From positions 1-19,716 of the forward strand of contig JAKAXN010000045.1 in NCBI GenBank assembly GCA_021816565.1: DNA of 19,716 nt. Reading direction: 5' to 3'. Both the position numbers and the translations under genes were made by a program. Below are positions 9,255-16,427 of the stretch, piece after piece (the first letter of the stretch is position 1; each line of letters opens with the position of its first letter). The DNA comes from Actinomycetes bacterium (GTDB taxonomy: Bacteria; Actinomycetota; Acidimicrobiia; Acidimicrobiales; Palsa-688). The notes under the pieces were generated by a model, which worked only from the letters and a program-made list of their open reading frames with translations, was not told the DNA's origin and ran no database searches.

Positions 9255-9547
9255 CCGGCGGGCCCCACCAGGTGTCGCCCCGATCGGTGTCACGACGACC
9301 GGCGGTCCGAGCCCGGGGGTGGCTGTCGCTGGCGGGTGCGGTTCTGCGGCGTCCGGCCCTCTGGCCGGTCGCCCTGCAGCTGGTCCCGCGCCGGTGGTGG
9401 CGAAGATGGCCCCCGCTGCCGGTCCCCTCAGCGGATTACGTCAGGTTCCGAATGGAGACGATGTACGGCTCGGGCGGCCATCTCGACGCCGAGGAGCTGG
9501 TCCGGTACCTGGCGTGGTGCCGCCGCATGAGCCACCCGGCGCGGTAA
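9251..9547 (+). CDS. Small conserved actinobacterial protein, function unknown
   Basis: This 98-aa ORF begins with a GTG that overlaps the ROK stop (GTGA), so the two are probably coupled. The N-terminal third is basic. The centre has RRPALWPVALQLVPRRWWRR (33-52), and the C-terminal part PSADYVRFRMETMYG followed by ELVRYLAWCRRM resembles short actinobacterial proteins I recall as conserved hypotheticals of the W-P-x-A ... Y-x-R-F-R-x-E-T-x-Y-G type. A hydrophobic patch (about 24-45) is too weak to call a membrane span. It is probably real because of the coupling and the motif. I cannot assign a function. Confidence 0.7.
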   Translation: MTGGPHQVSPRSVSRRPAVRARGWLSLAGAVLRRPALWPVALQLVPRRWWRRWPPLPVPSADYVRFRMETMYGSGGHLDAEELVRYLAWCRRMSHPAR

Positions 9548-9628
9548 CGTCACGATGTGCCGTTGCTGCCACCAGCGGACCGTCCACTCGAGCCAGTCGC
9601 CGGCGGGCGACCCCGACCGGCCCGATAA
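9545..9628 (+). promoter_or_regulatory. Promoter region of the HNH gene with a possible leaderless upstream ORF
   Basis: TAACGT (9545-9550) fits TANNNT and begins inside the stop of the preceding gene. With the spacing seen at other leaderless starts here, +1 would fall on GTG 9557. That GTG opens a 23-codon frame (VPLLPPADRPLE...) ending with TAA at 9626-9628, eight bases before the first candidate HNH start. A 6-bp inverted repeat, GTCGCC/GGCGAC at 9596-9611, lies within it. This is a weak but ordered arrangement. Confidence 0.25.
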
Positions 9629-9642
9629 CAGGCGGGGTGGCG

Positions 9643-10158
9643 GTGACACAGGCTCTTGTGCTCAACGCCACCTACGAGCCGCTCTGCGTCGTACCGACCA
9701 GGCGGGCCCTCATGCTCCTGCTCGACGAGAAGGCCGAGTTGCTCCATCCCACCGACCGGGTGTTCCGATCCGAGCGGCTGGCCCTCCCCGAGCCGTCGGT
9801 GGTCCGCCTCCGGCACTTCGTGAAGGTGCCCTACCAGGCCCGGATCGCCCTCAACCGGCGGGCCGTGTTCGCCCGGGACGGACATCTCTGCCAGTACTGC
9901 GGGGCGGCTGCGGAGAACATCGACCACGTAATCCCCCGCAGCCGGGGCGGCCTCCACTCGTGGGACAACGTGGTGGCTTCGTGCCGGCCCTGCAACGCCC
10001 GCAAGCGGGACCACATGCTCGAGGACACCACCATGCGCCTGCGCCGGGCACCGTCGGTGCCACGGCAGAGGACCTTCATCCTGGTGGCCAGCGGCCGCAT
10101 CCGCTCGGAGTGGGAGACCTACCTGGGCCGGAACGCGTCCGGCAGCCTGAGCGCTTGA
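9643..10158 (+). CDS. HNH endonuclease family protein
   Basis: The product is 171 aa. The N-terminus TQALVLNATYEPLCVV is typical of a widespread actinobacterial/cyanobacterial HNH family whose biological role is unsettled. The nuclease fold is clear: two zinc-binding Cys pairs, CQYC (83-86) and CRPC (114-117), frame the catalytic centre DHVIPRSRGG (94-103) and HSWDN (105-109). His95, His105 and Asn109 are the expected HNH residues. GTG 9643 gives the family N-terminus exactly; GTG 9637 adds two residues and is possible. No partner toxin, phage or restriction gene is adjacent, so I see no sign that it belongs to a mobile element. The last codons lie in an 8-bp tandem repeat. Confidence 0.88.
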   Translation: MTQALVLNATYEPLCVVPTRRALMLLLDEKAELLHPTDRVFRSERLALPEPSVVRLRHFVKVPYQARIALNRRAVFARDGHLCQYCGAAAENIDHVIPRSRGGLHSWDNVVASCRPCNARKRDHMLEDTTMRLRRAPSVPRQRTFILVASGRIRSEWETYLGRNASGSLSA

Positions 10159-10169
10159 GCGCTTGAGCG
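10149..10169. repeat. 8-bp tandem repeat across a gene boundary
   Basis: The unit GAGCGCTT occurs twice in full (10149-10156, 10157-10164) and is followed by GAGCG. The HNH stop codon lies within it (10156-10158) and so does the proposed TTG start of the next gene (10163-10165). The unit contains the palindrome AGCGCT. Confidence 0.85.
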
Positions 10170-10903
10170 GTCCTGCCTGGAGGGTGGAGCGGGTCACGGG
10201 CCCGGCCGGTGAGCTTCACGCCGCGTCGGCCGCGGCCCTGCGGGCCGAGCCGCTGGGACGCACCGCCCGCATGGTCGTCGCCGACCGCCCGGCCGTGGTG
10301 CTCGGCAGCCACGAGCCCGAGCAGTGGTTCGACCCGGACGCCCTGCGCCGGGCCGGCCTGGGCCTGGCCCGGCGCCACAGCGGCGGGGGCGCGGTGCTGG
10401 TCGGGCCCGGGCTGTCGGTGTGGGTGGACTTCCTGCTGCCGGCCGGCGACCCGCTGTGGGAGGACGACGTGGGCCGGGCGGCCTGGTGGGTCGGTGACCT
10501 GTGGGCGGGTGTCCTGCGATCAGCCGGGGTGACCGGGGGGGAGGACCCGACCGTCTGGCGGGGAGCGATGCGCGCCACCCGCTGGTCGCCGGTGGTCTGC
10601 TTCGCCGGCGTGGGTCCGGGGGAGGTCGAGATGGGCGGCGCCAAGGTCGTGGGCGTGTCGCAGCGGCGCACCCGCCGGGCCGCGCTGTTCCAGACGGCGG
10701 CGCTCCTGCGCTGGGAGCCCGGCCTGTGGGTGTCGCTGCTCTCGGCGGAGGGCCGCCGTGCGGTCGGCCCCGACGGTGCCGGGGCGGCGCACGCGCCGGG
10801 CCCGCCGTCGGACCTGAGCGGTGCCGCCCGGGCCCTGGGCCCCGGGTCGGAGGCCCGGGTGGTCTCCGCCATGGCCGCGGCCCTGGATGACATGATCTTC
10901 TGA
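10163..10903 (+). CDS. Lipoate-protein ligase A / octanoyltransferase-like protein
   Basis: The product is 246 aa with the BPL/LplA/LipB fold, whose members attach lipoate or octanoate to carrier proteins. RRHSGGGAVLVGPG (70-83) matches the RRxSGGGAV substrate-binding motif. KVVGVSQRR (161-169) matches the lysine motif (KIxGSAQxR), giving Lys161 as the adenylate or acyl-contacting lysine. A cysteine in VVCFAGVGPGEV (Cys146) lies where LipM-type octanoyltransferases have their acyl-carrying Cys, so both LplA and LipM activities are possible. The TTG start keeps the W-R-x-E strand seen at family N-termini. GTG 10184 is an alternative, but its GGAGG is too close. Its stop overlaps the next ATG by one base. 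Confidence 0.75.
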   Translation: MSGPAWRVERVTGPAGELHAASAAALRAEPLGRTARMVVADRPAVVLGSHEPEQWFDPDALRRAGLGLARRHSGGGAVLVGPGLSVWVDFLLPAGDPLWEDDVGRAAWWVGDLWAGVLRSAGVTGGEDPTVWRGAMRATRWSPVVCFAGVGPGEVEMGGAKVVGVSQRRTRRAALFQTAALLRWEPGLWVSLLSAEGRRAVGPDGAGAAHAPGPPSDLSGAARALGPGSEARVVSAMAAALDDMIF

Positions 10904-11778
10904 TGGGCTATCTCGACGGCAGGGTGGCGATAATCACGGGCGCGGCCCGGGGCATCGGGCGAGAGCACGCCCTGCTCTTCGCTTCAGAGGGGGCGAAGGT
11001 GGTCGTCAACGACCTCGGCGCAGGCCCCGACGGCGAGGCTTCCTCGCCGGGACCGGCCAACGAGGTGGTCGAGGAGATCAGGGCCATGGGCGGGGAGGCC
11101 GTCGCCAACTGCGACGACGTGTCCGACTGGGAGGGCGGCCGCCGGCTCGTACAGAGCGCCGTCGACGCGTTCGGGGATCTGCACGTGCTGGTCAACAACG
11201 CCGGCATCCTGCGCGACCGGCTCATCGTCAACATGAACGAGGACGAGTGGGACACCGTCGTGCGGGTGGTGCTGAAGGGGCACTTCGTCCCGCTCCGCCA
11301 CGCCGCCGGTTACTGGAGGGATCAGTCGAAGGCCGGTCGGGAGGTGAAAGCCGCGGTGATAAACACCTCCTCCACCTCCGGTCTGCTCGGTAACCCCGGC
11401 CAGGCCAACTACGGGGCGGCCAAGGCCGGAATCGGCGCCCTGACCGTGATCGCCGCCGAGGAGCTCGGCCGCTACGGGGTCCGGGTCAACGCCGTGGCCC
11501 CGGCCGCCCGCACCCGCCTCACCGAGGCCACGCCCGGTCTGGGTGACATAGTCGCCCCGCCCGAGGACCCGTCCCGCTTCGACGAATGGGATCCGGCCAA
11601 CGTCTCGCCGCTGGTGGCCTGGCTGGCCGGGGAAGGGTGCCCGGTGACCGGCCGGGTGTTCTACAGCTTCGGGGGGATCATCGCCCCGATGGGCGGGTGG
11701 GCCAAGGAGCCCGAGATATCGCGTCCGGACCGCTGGACCATCGCCGACCTGGCCGAGCAGCTTCCGCCGGTCCTCTAG
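10903..11778 (+). CDS. SDR-family dehydrogenase (3-hydroxyacyl-CoA / hydroxysteroid type)
   Basis: The product is 291 aa and a classical short-chain dehydrogenase. The cofactor loop TGAARGIG is at 12-19, NNAGILRD at 98-105, the catalytic serine is in NTSSTSGL (154-161), and Tyr170 and Lys174 are in NYGAAKAG. The features GREHALLFASEGAKVVVNDLG, EAVANCDDVSDWEG and VVLKGHFVPLRHAAGYW match actinobacterial enzymes related to the dehydrogenase domain of multifunctional enzyme 2 and to steroid-degradation enzymes such as Hsd4A (recalled family knowledge). It likely oxidises a 3-hydroxyacyl-CoA or steroid CoA with NAD. It starts in the TGATG overlap with the previous gene. Its TAG stop shares a CTAG with the stop of the convergent gene. 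Confidence 0.92.
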   Translation: MGYLDGRVAIITGAARGIGREHALLFASEGAKVVVNDLGAGPDGEASSPGPANEVVEEIRAMGGEAVANCDDVSDWEGGRRLVQSAVDAFGDLHVLVNNAGILRDRLIVNMNEDEWDTVVRVVLKGHFVPLRHAAGYWRDQSKAGREVKAAVINTSSTSGLLGNPGQANYGAAKAGIGALTVIAAEELGRYGVRVNAVAPAARTRLTEATPGLGDIVAPPEDPSRFDEWDPANVSPLVAWLAGEGCPVTGRVFYSFGGIIAPMGGWAKEPEISRPDRWTIADLAEQLPPVL

Positions 11779-12398
11779 CCGCGCTCGGCGTCGGCCTGCG
11801 GGCAGCCGGGCCGGTGGGCACCAGGGCGGTCCACCAGGGCTCCGCATGCGGCGCAGACCATGTGGGCCCAGCAGGCCGGGTCGCCGCCGTCATCCCCGCC
11901 GCGGTCATCCCCGGCGCCGGGCCCGAGGGGTACGGCCACCTTGTAGAAGTCGATGCGCAGGGAGACCGGGCCGGCGGTCTCGACGTGGTGGGCCATCAGC
12001 GGTGGGATGGCCTGGACCGAACCGGCGTCCAGATCCACCGGCCCGGTCGCCCACGAACCCCCGTCGGGCACGAAGCGCAGCCGGCCCGCCAGGACGTGCA
12101 GCCGGCCCCACGTCCGGGGCCCGAGCCGGTGGTCCCGGCGCAGGCCGGCCGGGATCGACCGCTCGTCCCAGACGTCGCCGGTCCGGTCCGGCTCCAGGCC
12201 GTCGGGCATCTCGGCCCGGTCGCAGAGGGGGCAGTCGAGCGGCGCTCCCATCCGGCCCCGCCGGCCCTCCTCGTCGACGACCCACGGGAGCATCTGGAAC
12301 GGTGGGCGGTGGCGCACGTGCTGGCCGTGGCCGCACTCCAGCTCGGCCACCCAATCGCCCTCGTCATCGAGATGGAACCCCTCCATGGCCCGTTCCAC
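11775..12398 (-). CDS. DUF3565-DUF1971 fusion protein with C-terminal zinc knuckle
   Basis: The product is 207 aa with three recognisable parts. Residues 1-60 match DUF3565: MEGFHLDDEGDWVAELECGHGQHVRHRPP (from residue 5), then CPLC, giving likely zinc ligands Cys22, His24, His27, Cys56 and Cys59. Residues 72-153 match DUF1971 (the YeaR/TehB-N cupin-like domain tied to tellurite and nitrate response), ending in the typical HHVETAGPVSLRIDFYKV. After an Asp/Gly-rich linker, a Cys-rich tail (Cys176, Cys182, Cys185, Cys199) looks like a small zinc ribbon. Function is not established. GTG 12398 sits exactly at the predicted +1 of its promoter; ATG 12386 is an alternative. It lies 46 bp after the GNAT gene on the same strand. 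Confidence 0.82.
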   Translation of the reverse strand: MERAMEGFHLDDEGDWVAELECGHGQHVRHRPPFQMLPWVVDEEGRRGRMGAPLDCPLCDRAEMPDGLEPDRTGDVWDERSIPAGLRRDHRLGPRTWGRLHVLAGRLRFVPDGGSWATGPVDLDAGSVQAIPPLMAHHVETAGPVSLRIDFYKVAVPLGPGAGDDRGGDDGGDPACWAHMVCAACGALVDRPGAHRPGCPQADAERG

Positions 12399-12411
12399 GG
12401 TCCCACCGTAC
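12399..12411 (-). promoter_or_regulatory. Leaderless promoter core for the DUF3565-DUF1971 gene
   Basis: Read on the minus strand, GTACGGTGGGAC plus one C directly precedes the GTG start. The -10 TACGGT is at 12410-12405 and the predicted +1 coincides with the start codon at 12398. The same 12-mer with the same spacing precedes the threonine aldolase gene at 45-56. No Shine-Dalgarno is present. Confidence 0.5.
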
Positions 12412-12444
12412 CGGCCGGGGCGGGGCCGGCGGCCCCGGCCGCGC

Positions 12445-13086
12445 TCAGCCGACCGGGGCGGGGGAGCTGCCGGGTCCGACCTGTTGCGATCCCCGGTTGA
12501 CGACGTCGGTGGCGGTCGGGAAGCGGAGGTACATGCGCACCTCGTCGAAGCGCAGATCGCCGACCTCGATGACGTTGGGGAACCGGCCCCACTCGGTGAA
12601 TCCCAGCCCGCGGTAGATGGCGATGGCCAGATGGTTGTTGCCCCGGACGCCCAGGTGCACGGTCTCGATCCCCGCAGCGCGGGCGTGGTCGGCCACCGCC
12701 CCGGTGACCCGCCGGCCCAGGCCCAACCCCCGCGACGAGGGGTGGACCATGATCTTGCGGATCTCGGCCCGGTGGCGGAACACCGGAGCCTGGTCCCGGT
12801 GCCAGGTGCCGGTGGCGGCCACCACCCCGTCCACCCGGGCCACGCAGAGAGCCGACTCGCCGGTCGCGGCCCCGGCCACGACCGAGGTCACCCAGGCGTC
12901 GGTCTCCGCCCGGGGCGGCGGTGACAGCCAGCCGACAGCGCCGCCCCGGGCCACCACCGCTCCCACCACGGCGTGGATCTGGGCCAGCAGGTCCCGGTCC
13001 GCCTCGGCGGGGAACTCGATGCCCACGTGGGGCCCGGCGCAGGGCCCCGGCCCGTCCGGACGGCCCGGGGCGTCCGGTGGCAGCAT
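12445..13086 (-). CDS. GNAT family N-acetyltransferase
   Basis: The product is 213 aa. The acetyl-CoA pyrophosphate loop is SSRGLGLGRR (117-126), preceded by the strand EIRKIMVHP. The later strand HLGVRGNNHLAIAIYRGLGF supplies the Asn and Tyr typical of the fold. The N-terminal part, IHAVVGAVVARGGAVGWLSPP, resembles a subgroup that includes tabtoxin-type and other small-molecule resistance acetyltransferases (weak recall). It starts in a TGATG overlap with the exporter gene, so it is translationally coupled to it. This suggests, without proving, that it modifies a compound the exporter removes. The last 25 residues are low complexity. Confidence 0.9.
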   Translation of the reverse strand: MLPPDAPGRPDGPGPCAGPHVGIEFPAEADRDLLAQIHAVVGAVVARGGAVGWLSPPPRAETDAWVTSVVAGAATGESALCVARVDGVVAATGTWHRDQAPVFRHRAEIRKIMVHPSSRGLGLGRRVTGAVADHARAAGIETVHLGVRGNNHLAIAIYRGLGFTEWGRFPNVIEVGDLRFDEVRMYLRFPTATDVVNRGSQQVGPGSSPAPVG

Positions 13087-14588
13087 CAGCCGACCGTCCC
13101 GGCGGCTGCCGCGCTCCGGCCCGGCCGGGAGCTGGCGGCGCCGGGGGTGGTCCCGTCGTCGAAGGTGGCGGCGACCCGCTCGGCGCTGGCCAGGGCCCGC
13201 GGGGAGCTGGTCACGATCCCGAGCACCAGCACCACGGCGCCGCATGCGGCCACCACCCACCAGCCGGGGTGGCTGGCCGCGGCCAGTCCGGCGGTGGCCG
13301 AGCCGTGAAGGGCCGCGGTGGCCAGCGCCCCCAGCACCGCGACCCCCATGGCCTGGCCGATCTGGCGGCTCGTCGACGCCACCGCCGCGGCCACGCCGGC
13401 CTGGCTGTTGGGCATGCCCGACACCGCCGAGTTGGTTATCGGCGCGTTGACCACACCGAAGCCGATACCGAAAAACGTGTAGGCGATGAACAGCCAGTAG
13501 AACGGCGTGGTGGGGGTGATCCGGGTCAGCATCAAGCCGCTGGCGGCCAGGAAGACGCCGGCCACCACCAGCGGGGGCCTGGTGCCCCTGCGGCCCACCA
13601 CCGCCCCCGACAGGGGGGCGAGCAGGACGGTCATGGCGGCCATGGGCAGGGTGTCCAGGCCGGCCTGGAGGGCCGAGAGCCCCCGGCCCTCCTGGAGGTA
13701 CAGGGTGTTGAGGAACAAGAAGCCGCCCAGGGCGGCGAAGGACGCCACGGCGATGGCGGTGGCCCCGGAGAACGGGGCACTGCGGAAGAACCGGATGTCG
13801 ATCAGCGGCTCCCGCCGCCGCTTCTCGTAGAGGACCAGGGCCGGCACGGTTAGGGCGAACACCGCGAACGCCGCCAGGATGAGAGCCGAGCCGTAGCCGT
13901 CGCGGGGGCCTTCGATGATCCCGAACGTGACCGAGGCCAGACCCACGATCAGCAGGATCTGGGCCACCGGATCGAAGCGCCGGGGTCGGGGGGCCTTGGA
14001 CTCGGGCACGAACAGGGCGGTGAGGAGGCAGGCGGCCAGGCCGATGGGGACGTTGATCCAGAAGATAGACCGCCATCCGACCGACGTGACCAGCAGGCCC
14101 CCGACCACCGGTCCGAGCCCCATGCTCAGACCCACCACGGCCCCCCACACCCCGATGGCCTGGGCCCGCTCCCGGCGGTCGGTGAAGGTGTTGGTGATTA
14201 TGGACATGGCCACCGGGTTGAGCATCGAACCGCCCACCGCCTGCAGGGCCCGGAAGGTGACCAGCAGCCCGACCGAGGGAGCCAGGCTGCACAGCAGGGA
14301 CCCCAGGCTGAACAGCGTGAGGCCGACCTGGAAGGTCCGCCGCCGGCCCAGGCGGTCGGCGGTGGAGCCCGACAGCATGAGCAGGCTGGCCAGAACCAGG
14401 GTGTAGGCGTCGACGGTCCACTGCAGCCCCGACACCTGGGTGTGGAGCTCCCGGCCGATCGAGGGGAGGGCCACGTTGACGATGGTGTTGTCCAGGCCGA
14501 CGATCAGCAGGCTCATGCAGCAGATGGCCAGGATCAGGTAGCGGCGCTGGCCTCTGTAGCTCGTCCTTTTTCCATCCGTTTTCACCAT
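13086..14588 (-). CDS. MFS drug exporter, DHA2 (EmrB/QacA) type
   Basis: The product is 500 aa, fitting the 14-helix DHA2 class of proton-driven multidrug exporters. The first helix carries SLLIVGLDNTIVNVALPSI, with the membrane Asp typical of the class (motif D1). Motif A is GSTADRLGRRRTF, and motif C, specific to antiporters, is GLSMGLGPVVGGLL. SVGWRSIFWINVPIG is another DHA2 marker. The ATG start gives a short basic N-terminus (MVKTDGKRTSYRGQRR) before helix 1. A -10-like TACCCT (14605-14600) would leave a 5-nt leader. It is coupled to the downstream acetyltransferase and divergent from an ABC transporter. The substrate is unknown. Confidence 0.93.
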   Translation of the reverse strand: MVKTDGKRTSYRGQRRYLILAICCMSLLIVGLDNTIVNVALPSIGRELHTQVSGLQWTVDAYTLVLASLLMLSGSTADRLGRRRTFQVGLTLFSLGSLLCSLAPSVGLLVTFRALQAVGGSMLNPVAMSIITNTFTDRRERAQAIGVWGAVVGLSMGLGPVVGGLLVTSVGWRSIFWINVPIGLAACLLTALFVPESKAPRPRRFDPVAQILLIVGLASVTFGIIEGPRDGYGSALILAAFAVFALTVPALVLYEKRRREPLIDIRFFRSAPFSGATAIAVASFAALGGFLFLNTLYLQEGRGLSALQAGLDTLPMAAMTVLLAPLSGAVVGRRGTRPPLVVAGVFLAASGLMLTRITPTTPFYWLFIAYTFFGIGFGVVNAPITNSAVSGMPNSQAGVAAAVASTSRQIGQAMGVAVLGALATAALHGSATAGLAAASHPGWWVVAACGAVVLVLGIVTSSPRALASAERVAATFDDGTTPGAASSRPGRSAAAAGTVG

Positions 14589-14599
14589 CGCCGACGGCA

Positions 14600-14643
14600 A
14601 GGGTACCGAGGCCGGGTGACCTCGGGGTGCGGCCGACGTCACC
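14600..14643. promoter_or_regulatory. Divergent control region between the MFS and ABC genes, with an 11-bp dyad
   Basis: GGTGACCTCGG (14615-14625) and CCGACGTCACC (14633-14643) form an inverted repeat of 11 bp with one mismatch and a 7-bp spacer. It lies just upstream of the exporter's -10 (TACCCT, minus strand 14605-14600), covering the spacer and -35 area, and 66 bp before the ABC ATPase start. This is a good place for a dimeric repressor. No regulator gene is adjacent. Confidence 0.5.
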
Positions 14644-14709
14644 GCGGCGGACCGGTGGGTCCAAGTCCCCTGGTCGGTGCCCGGCGGGCGGGTGCTCAAT
14701 GGGTGGGAA

Positions 14710-15645
14710 ATGTGCGAGATCACCATCGAGCATCTGGCCAAGGACTTCGGGCGGATCCGGGCTGTCGACGACCTCAGCTTCGCCGTGGAGCCGGGGTCGG
14801 TCACCGGGTTCCTCGGCCCGAACGGGGCCGGCAAGACGACCACCTTGCGGTGCCTCCTCGGCCTGGTCACGCCCACCGCCGGTCGGACCCGGATCGGCGG
14901 GTCCTCGTACCCGGATCTGGTGGACCCGATCCGCACCGTCGGGGCGGCGCTCGAGGCGGCCAGCTTCCATCCCGGCCGGACCGCCCGCAACCACCTCCTG
15001 GTCATGTGCGCGGCCGCCGGGCTTCCCGACCGGAGAGCCGACGAGGTTCTGGAGTTGACCGGGATGACCGGAGCGGCCGACCGGCGGGTCGGCGGGTTCT
15101 CCACCGGTATGCGCCAGAGGCTGTCGCTCGCCGCCGCTCTTCTCGGTGATCCGGCCTGCCTGGTGCTCGACGAGCCGGCCACCGGACTCGACCCGGCGGG
15201 CATCAACTGGATCCGATTGCTCCTGCGCCACCTGGCCCACAACCTGGGCAAGACGGTCCTGGTGTCGAGCCACCTGCTCTCCGAGATGGAGCACACCGCC
15301 GACCGGGTGGTGATCGTCTCGCGCGGCCGGCTGGTCCGCGAGGGCCCCCTGGCCGACATCATCGGGCGCAGTGCCGGGGTGGTGCAGGTCCGCACCCCCG
15401 ACCCGGCCCGCCTGGGTCGGGCCCTGACCGGCGCCGGCCTGCCGGTGGAGACCCGCGACGGGATGCTGCTCGTATCGGGAGCCACCACCGATCAGGTGGG
15501 TCACCTGGCCTTCGTGGACGGCGTCGAGCTGTCGGAGCTGGCGGAGCGGTCGGCCGATCTGGAGGACGTGTTCCTGCAGCTGACCGGGGGAGCCGGATCC
15601 GACCATGGGGTGGGGGAGCCCGAAGCGGTGGGGGGCCCGAGGTGA
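14710..15645 (+). CDS. ABC transporter ATP-binding protein (ABC-2 type)
   Basis: The product is 311 aa and drives a two-component transporter together with the next gene. Walker A is GPNGAGKTT (36-44), the signature is FSTGMRQRL (130-138), Walker B is LVLDEP (151-156) with DPAG following, and the switch histidine is in VSSHLLSEME (His188). The region EAASFHPGRTARNHLLVM is typical of BcrA/CcmA-like drug-export ATPases. About 90 residues after the nucleotide-binding domain form an accessory domain of the DUF4162 kind. The start was chosen at ATG 14710 so that MCEITIEHLAKDFG opens the domain; GTG 14692 and GTG 14677 are in frame. Its stop overlaps the permease start. Confidence 0.93.
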   Translation: MCEITIEHLAKDFGRIRAVDDLSFAVEPGSVTGFLGPNGAGKTTTLRCLLGLVTPTAGRTRIGGSSYPDLVDPIRTVGAALEAASFHPGRTARNHLLVMCAAAGLPDRRADEVLELTGMTGAADRRVGGFSTGMRQRLSLAAALLGDPACLVLDEPATGLDPAGINWIRLLLRHLAHNLGKTVLVSSHLLSEMEHTADRVVIVSRGRLVREGPLADIIGRSAGVVQVRTPDPARLGRALTGAGLPVETRDGMLLVSGATTDQVGHLAFVDGVELSELAERSADLEDVFLQLTGGAGSDHGVGEPEAVGGPR

Positions 15646-16427
15646 GGGCGCTCGTCCGCTCGGAGGTCCGCAAGGTGACCACCACCCGGATGCTGCTCGG
15701 CCTGACCCTGGGCGGCATCGCTCTGGTGGTGTTCTACGTGGCGGTGATCGTCTTCACCGCCGGCAACAGCGAGGCCGGTAACAACGCGCTGACGAGCCTG
15801 GCCGACCCGGGGTCGGTGCGAGCCGTCTACGGCGTGCCGTTCGAGATCGGCTACCTCATGCCGCTGGTGATGGGCGTGGTCATGGTCGCCGGGGAGTTCC
15901 GTCACAAGACCATCACCCCGACGTTCCTCGTGGGCCCCCGCCGGTCCCGGGTCCTCACCGCCAAGGCGGTGGTGGCCGCCGGCGTCGGCCTGGCCATGGG
16001 CGTCATCTTCACCGCCGTGGCCGCCGGCCTCGGGGCCGTGCTCATCGCCGCCCGGGGTTACCCGGTGCGCATCGGCTCGGACGGGATCCCCCGGATGCTT
16101 CTCCTCATGGCCGTGGGCCTGGCGGCCTGGGCGGTGTTCGGTCTCGGGTTCGGCGCGCTGCTGCGCAACCAGGTGGCGGCCATCATGGTGGCCCTGGCCC
16201 TGGTCACCATCGTGGAGGGGCTGCTCGGGCTGTTCCTGCGCTGGGCCCACCTCGGGTGGATAGCCAAGGCCCTGCCGGCCGCCGCGTCCACCGCCATCGT
16301 CCAGCCCTCCAACGTGAAGGGGGCCGACCTGCTGCCGTGGTGGGGCGGGGCGCTGGCCCTGCTGGCCTGGGGCCTGGCCACGGCCGCGCTGGGGGCGGTG
16401 TCCACCCTCCGCCGGGACGTCACCTGA
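15642..16427 (+). CDS. ABC-2 type transporter permease
   Basis: The product is 261 aa and starts with a GTG overlapping the ATPase stop (GTGAG). It begins with the family-typical amphipathic opening MRALVRSEVRKVTTTRM followed by about six membrane segments (near 20-40, 65-80, 100-130, 145-165, 175-190 and 230-250). The conserved cytoplasmic motif GEFRHKTITPTFLVGPRRSRVL lies between helices 2 and 3, as in BcrB-like permeases. It dimerises to form the channel of the exporter powered by the upstream ATPase. The substrate is unknown; peptides, lipids or antibiotics are the usual cargo. Confidence 0.9.
   Translation: MRALVRSEVRKVTTTRMLLGLTLGGIALVVFYVAVIVFTAGNSEAGNNALTSLADPGSVRAVYGVPFEIGYLMPLVMGVVMVAGEFRHKTITPTFLVGPRRSRVLTAKAVVAAGVGLAMGVIFTAVAAGLGAVLIAARGYPVRIGSDGIPRMLLLMAVGLAAWAVFGLGFGALLRNQVAAIMVALALVTIVEGLLGLFLRWAHLGWIAKALPAAASTAIVQPSNVKGADLLPWWGGALALLAWGLATAALGAVSTLRRDVT

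Noticed and set aside
9643..10158. HNH protein as part of a restriction, phage-defence or intron system
   Set aside because: No methyltransferase, integrase, reverse transcriptase or defence partner is adjacent, and the protein matches a stand-alone family.
9555..10166. Frame starting MCRCCHQR, a possible cysteine-responsive leader peptide
   Set aside because: The Cys-rich start recalls leaderless attenuator peptides, but the frame does not stop before the HNH gene and runs along its whole length out of frame with shadow composition.
12445..15606. A 1053-codon minus-strand frame across GNAT, exporter and ABC regions
   Set aside because: Only parts are real: the GNAT gene uses this frame from 13086 down. 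The rest is antisense or out of frame to genes with clear motifs, and its composition (runs of Gly, Arg, Pro) is typical of high-GC shadow frames.
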